Origin: Mageeibacillus sp. UBA5438 | GTDB lineage: Bacteria; Bacillota; Clostridia; Saccharofermentanales; DTU023 | Direction of reading: 5' to 3' | DNA: 7,099 bases | NCBI GenBank assembly: GCA_002427535.1 | Contig: DIRK01000061.1 | Coordinates: 1-7,099 of the forward strand | Shown here: positions 7,018-7,099 of the stretch, piece by piece | Layout: the number at the start of each line of letters is the position of its first letter | Numbering within the stretch: position 1 is the stretch's first letter | Translations under genes and position numbers: made by a program | The notes under the pieces: model-generated | The model's input: only the letters and a program-made list of their open reading frames with translations | Told to the model about the DNA's origin: nothing | Database searches by the model: none

Positions 7018-7042
7018 CAAAGTAAATATCGAGCTCTATAAT
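7014..7042 (+). promoter_or_regulatory. Perfect consensus promoter of tRNA-Lys
   Basis: TTGACA (7014-7019), a 17-bp spacer and TATAAT (7037-7042) match the sigma-A/sigma-70 consensus at every position. Initiation near 7049 leaves about five bases before the mature tRNA. The -35 box contains the TGA stop codon of kbl (7015-7017). Confidence 0.95.
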
Positions 7043-7054
7043 GACCGGAGCTCG
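7030..7054. repeat. 7-bp inverted repeat flanking the -10 box
   Basis: CGAGCTC (7030-7036) and GAGCTCG (7048-7054) are inverted copies separated by 11 bases that hold the -10 box TATAAT. GAGCTC is itself a palindrome, so the two copies are also direct repeats. The right copy overlaps the expected start point and the first base of the tRNA. There is no T-run after it, so it is not an intrinsic terminator for kbl. Confidence 0.6.
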
Positions 7055-7099
7055 CACCATTAGCTCAGTCGGCAGAGCAACTGACTCTTAATCAGTGGG
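7054..7099 (+). tRNA. tRNA-Lys (anticodon CUU), 3' part beyond the window
   Basis: The 5' acceptor arm is GCACCAT (7054-7060), the D-arm GCTC/GAGC (7063-7078) and the anticodon stem ACTGA/TCAGT around loop CTCTTAA. The anticodon CTT at 7087-7089 reads AAG (Lys). CCATTAGCTCAG is typical of bacterial tRNA-Lys. The sequence stops in the variable loop (GGG), so the T-arm and the 3' acceptor strand are missing. It has its own consensus promoter and could also be reached by read-through from kbl. Confidence 0.93.

Overview
The window looks like chromosomal DNA from a Gram-positive, Bacillota-type bacterium, most likely of the Clostridia or a related class. This rests on the estimated mid-50s percent G+C, GGAGG-type ribosome binding sites, sigma-A-type tRNA promoters (TTGACA, 17 bp, TATAAT), a tRNA with an encoded CCA end, and the flavour of the HD-domain and YhaN-like proteins. 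The genus cannot be settled by reading alone. There is no sign of phage, transposon or CRISPR DNA.

Layout: (1) 4-1989, a complete transketolase gene on the + strand; its ribosome binding site lies outside the window. (2) 2001-2099, a hairpin terminator followed by a tRNA-Thr(CGU) gene on the - strand with its own promoter at 2111-2139. (3) 2154-2723, a + strand HD-domain phosphohydrolase of unknown substrate. (4) 2755-2784, a bidirectional terminator shared with the convergent ferritin gene (2853-3377, - strand). (5) 3378-3568, a divergent intergenic region holding a 10-bp perfect palindrome and an orphan strong Shine-Dalgarno sequence. (6) 3569-5815, a 748-residue coiled-coil protein with a two-helix membrane hairpin in its middle. 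(7) 5830-7017, kbl (2-amino-3-ketobutyrate CoA ligase), 14 bases downstream and probably in the same operon. (8) From 7014, a perfect consensus promoter whose -35 box overlaps the kbl stop codon, driving a tRNA-Lys(CUU) gene cut off by the window end.

Most of the window is housekeeping: pentose phosphate metabolism, iron storage, threonine/glycine metabolism and translation. The notable item is the 748-residue protein. It has the layout of YhaN/SbcC/Rad50-like ATPases (N-terminal half-domain, long coiled coil, membrane hairpin, coiled coil, C-terminal half-domain). At the places where Walker A, the ABC signature, Walker B and the H-loop should be, the fold-forming hydrophobic residues remain but the nucleotide-binding and catalytic residues are gone. 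The frame is open throughout, so this looks like a maintained, membrane-tethered pseudo-ATPase rather than a decaying gene. No nuclease partner (SbcD/YhaO type) lies beside it. The motif alignment was made from memory of the family and needs a profile or structure comparison.
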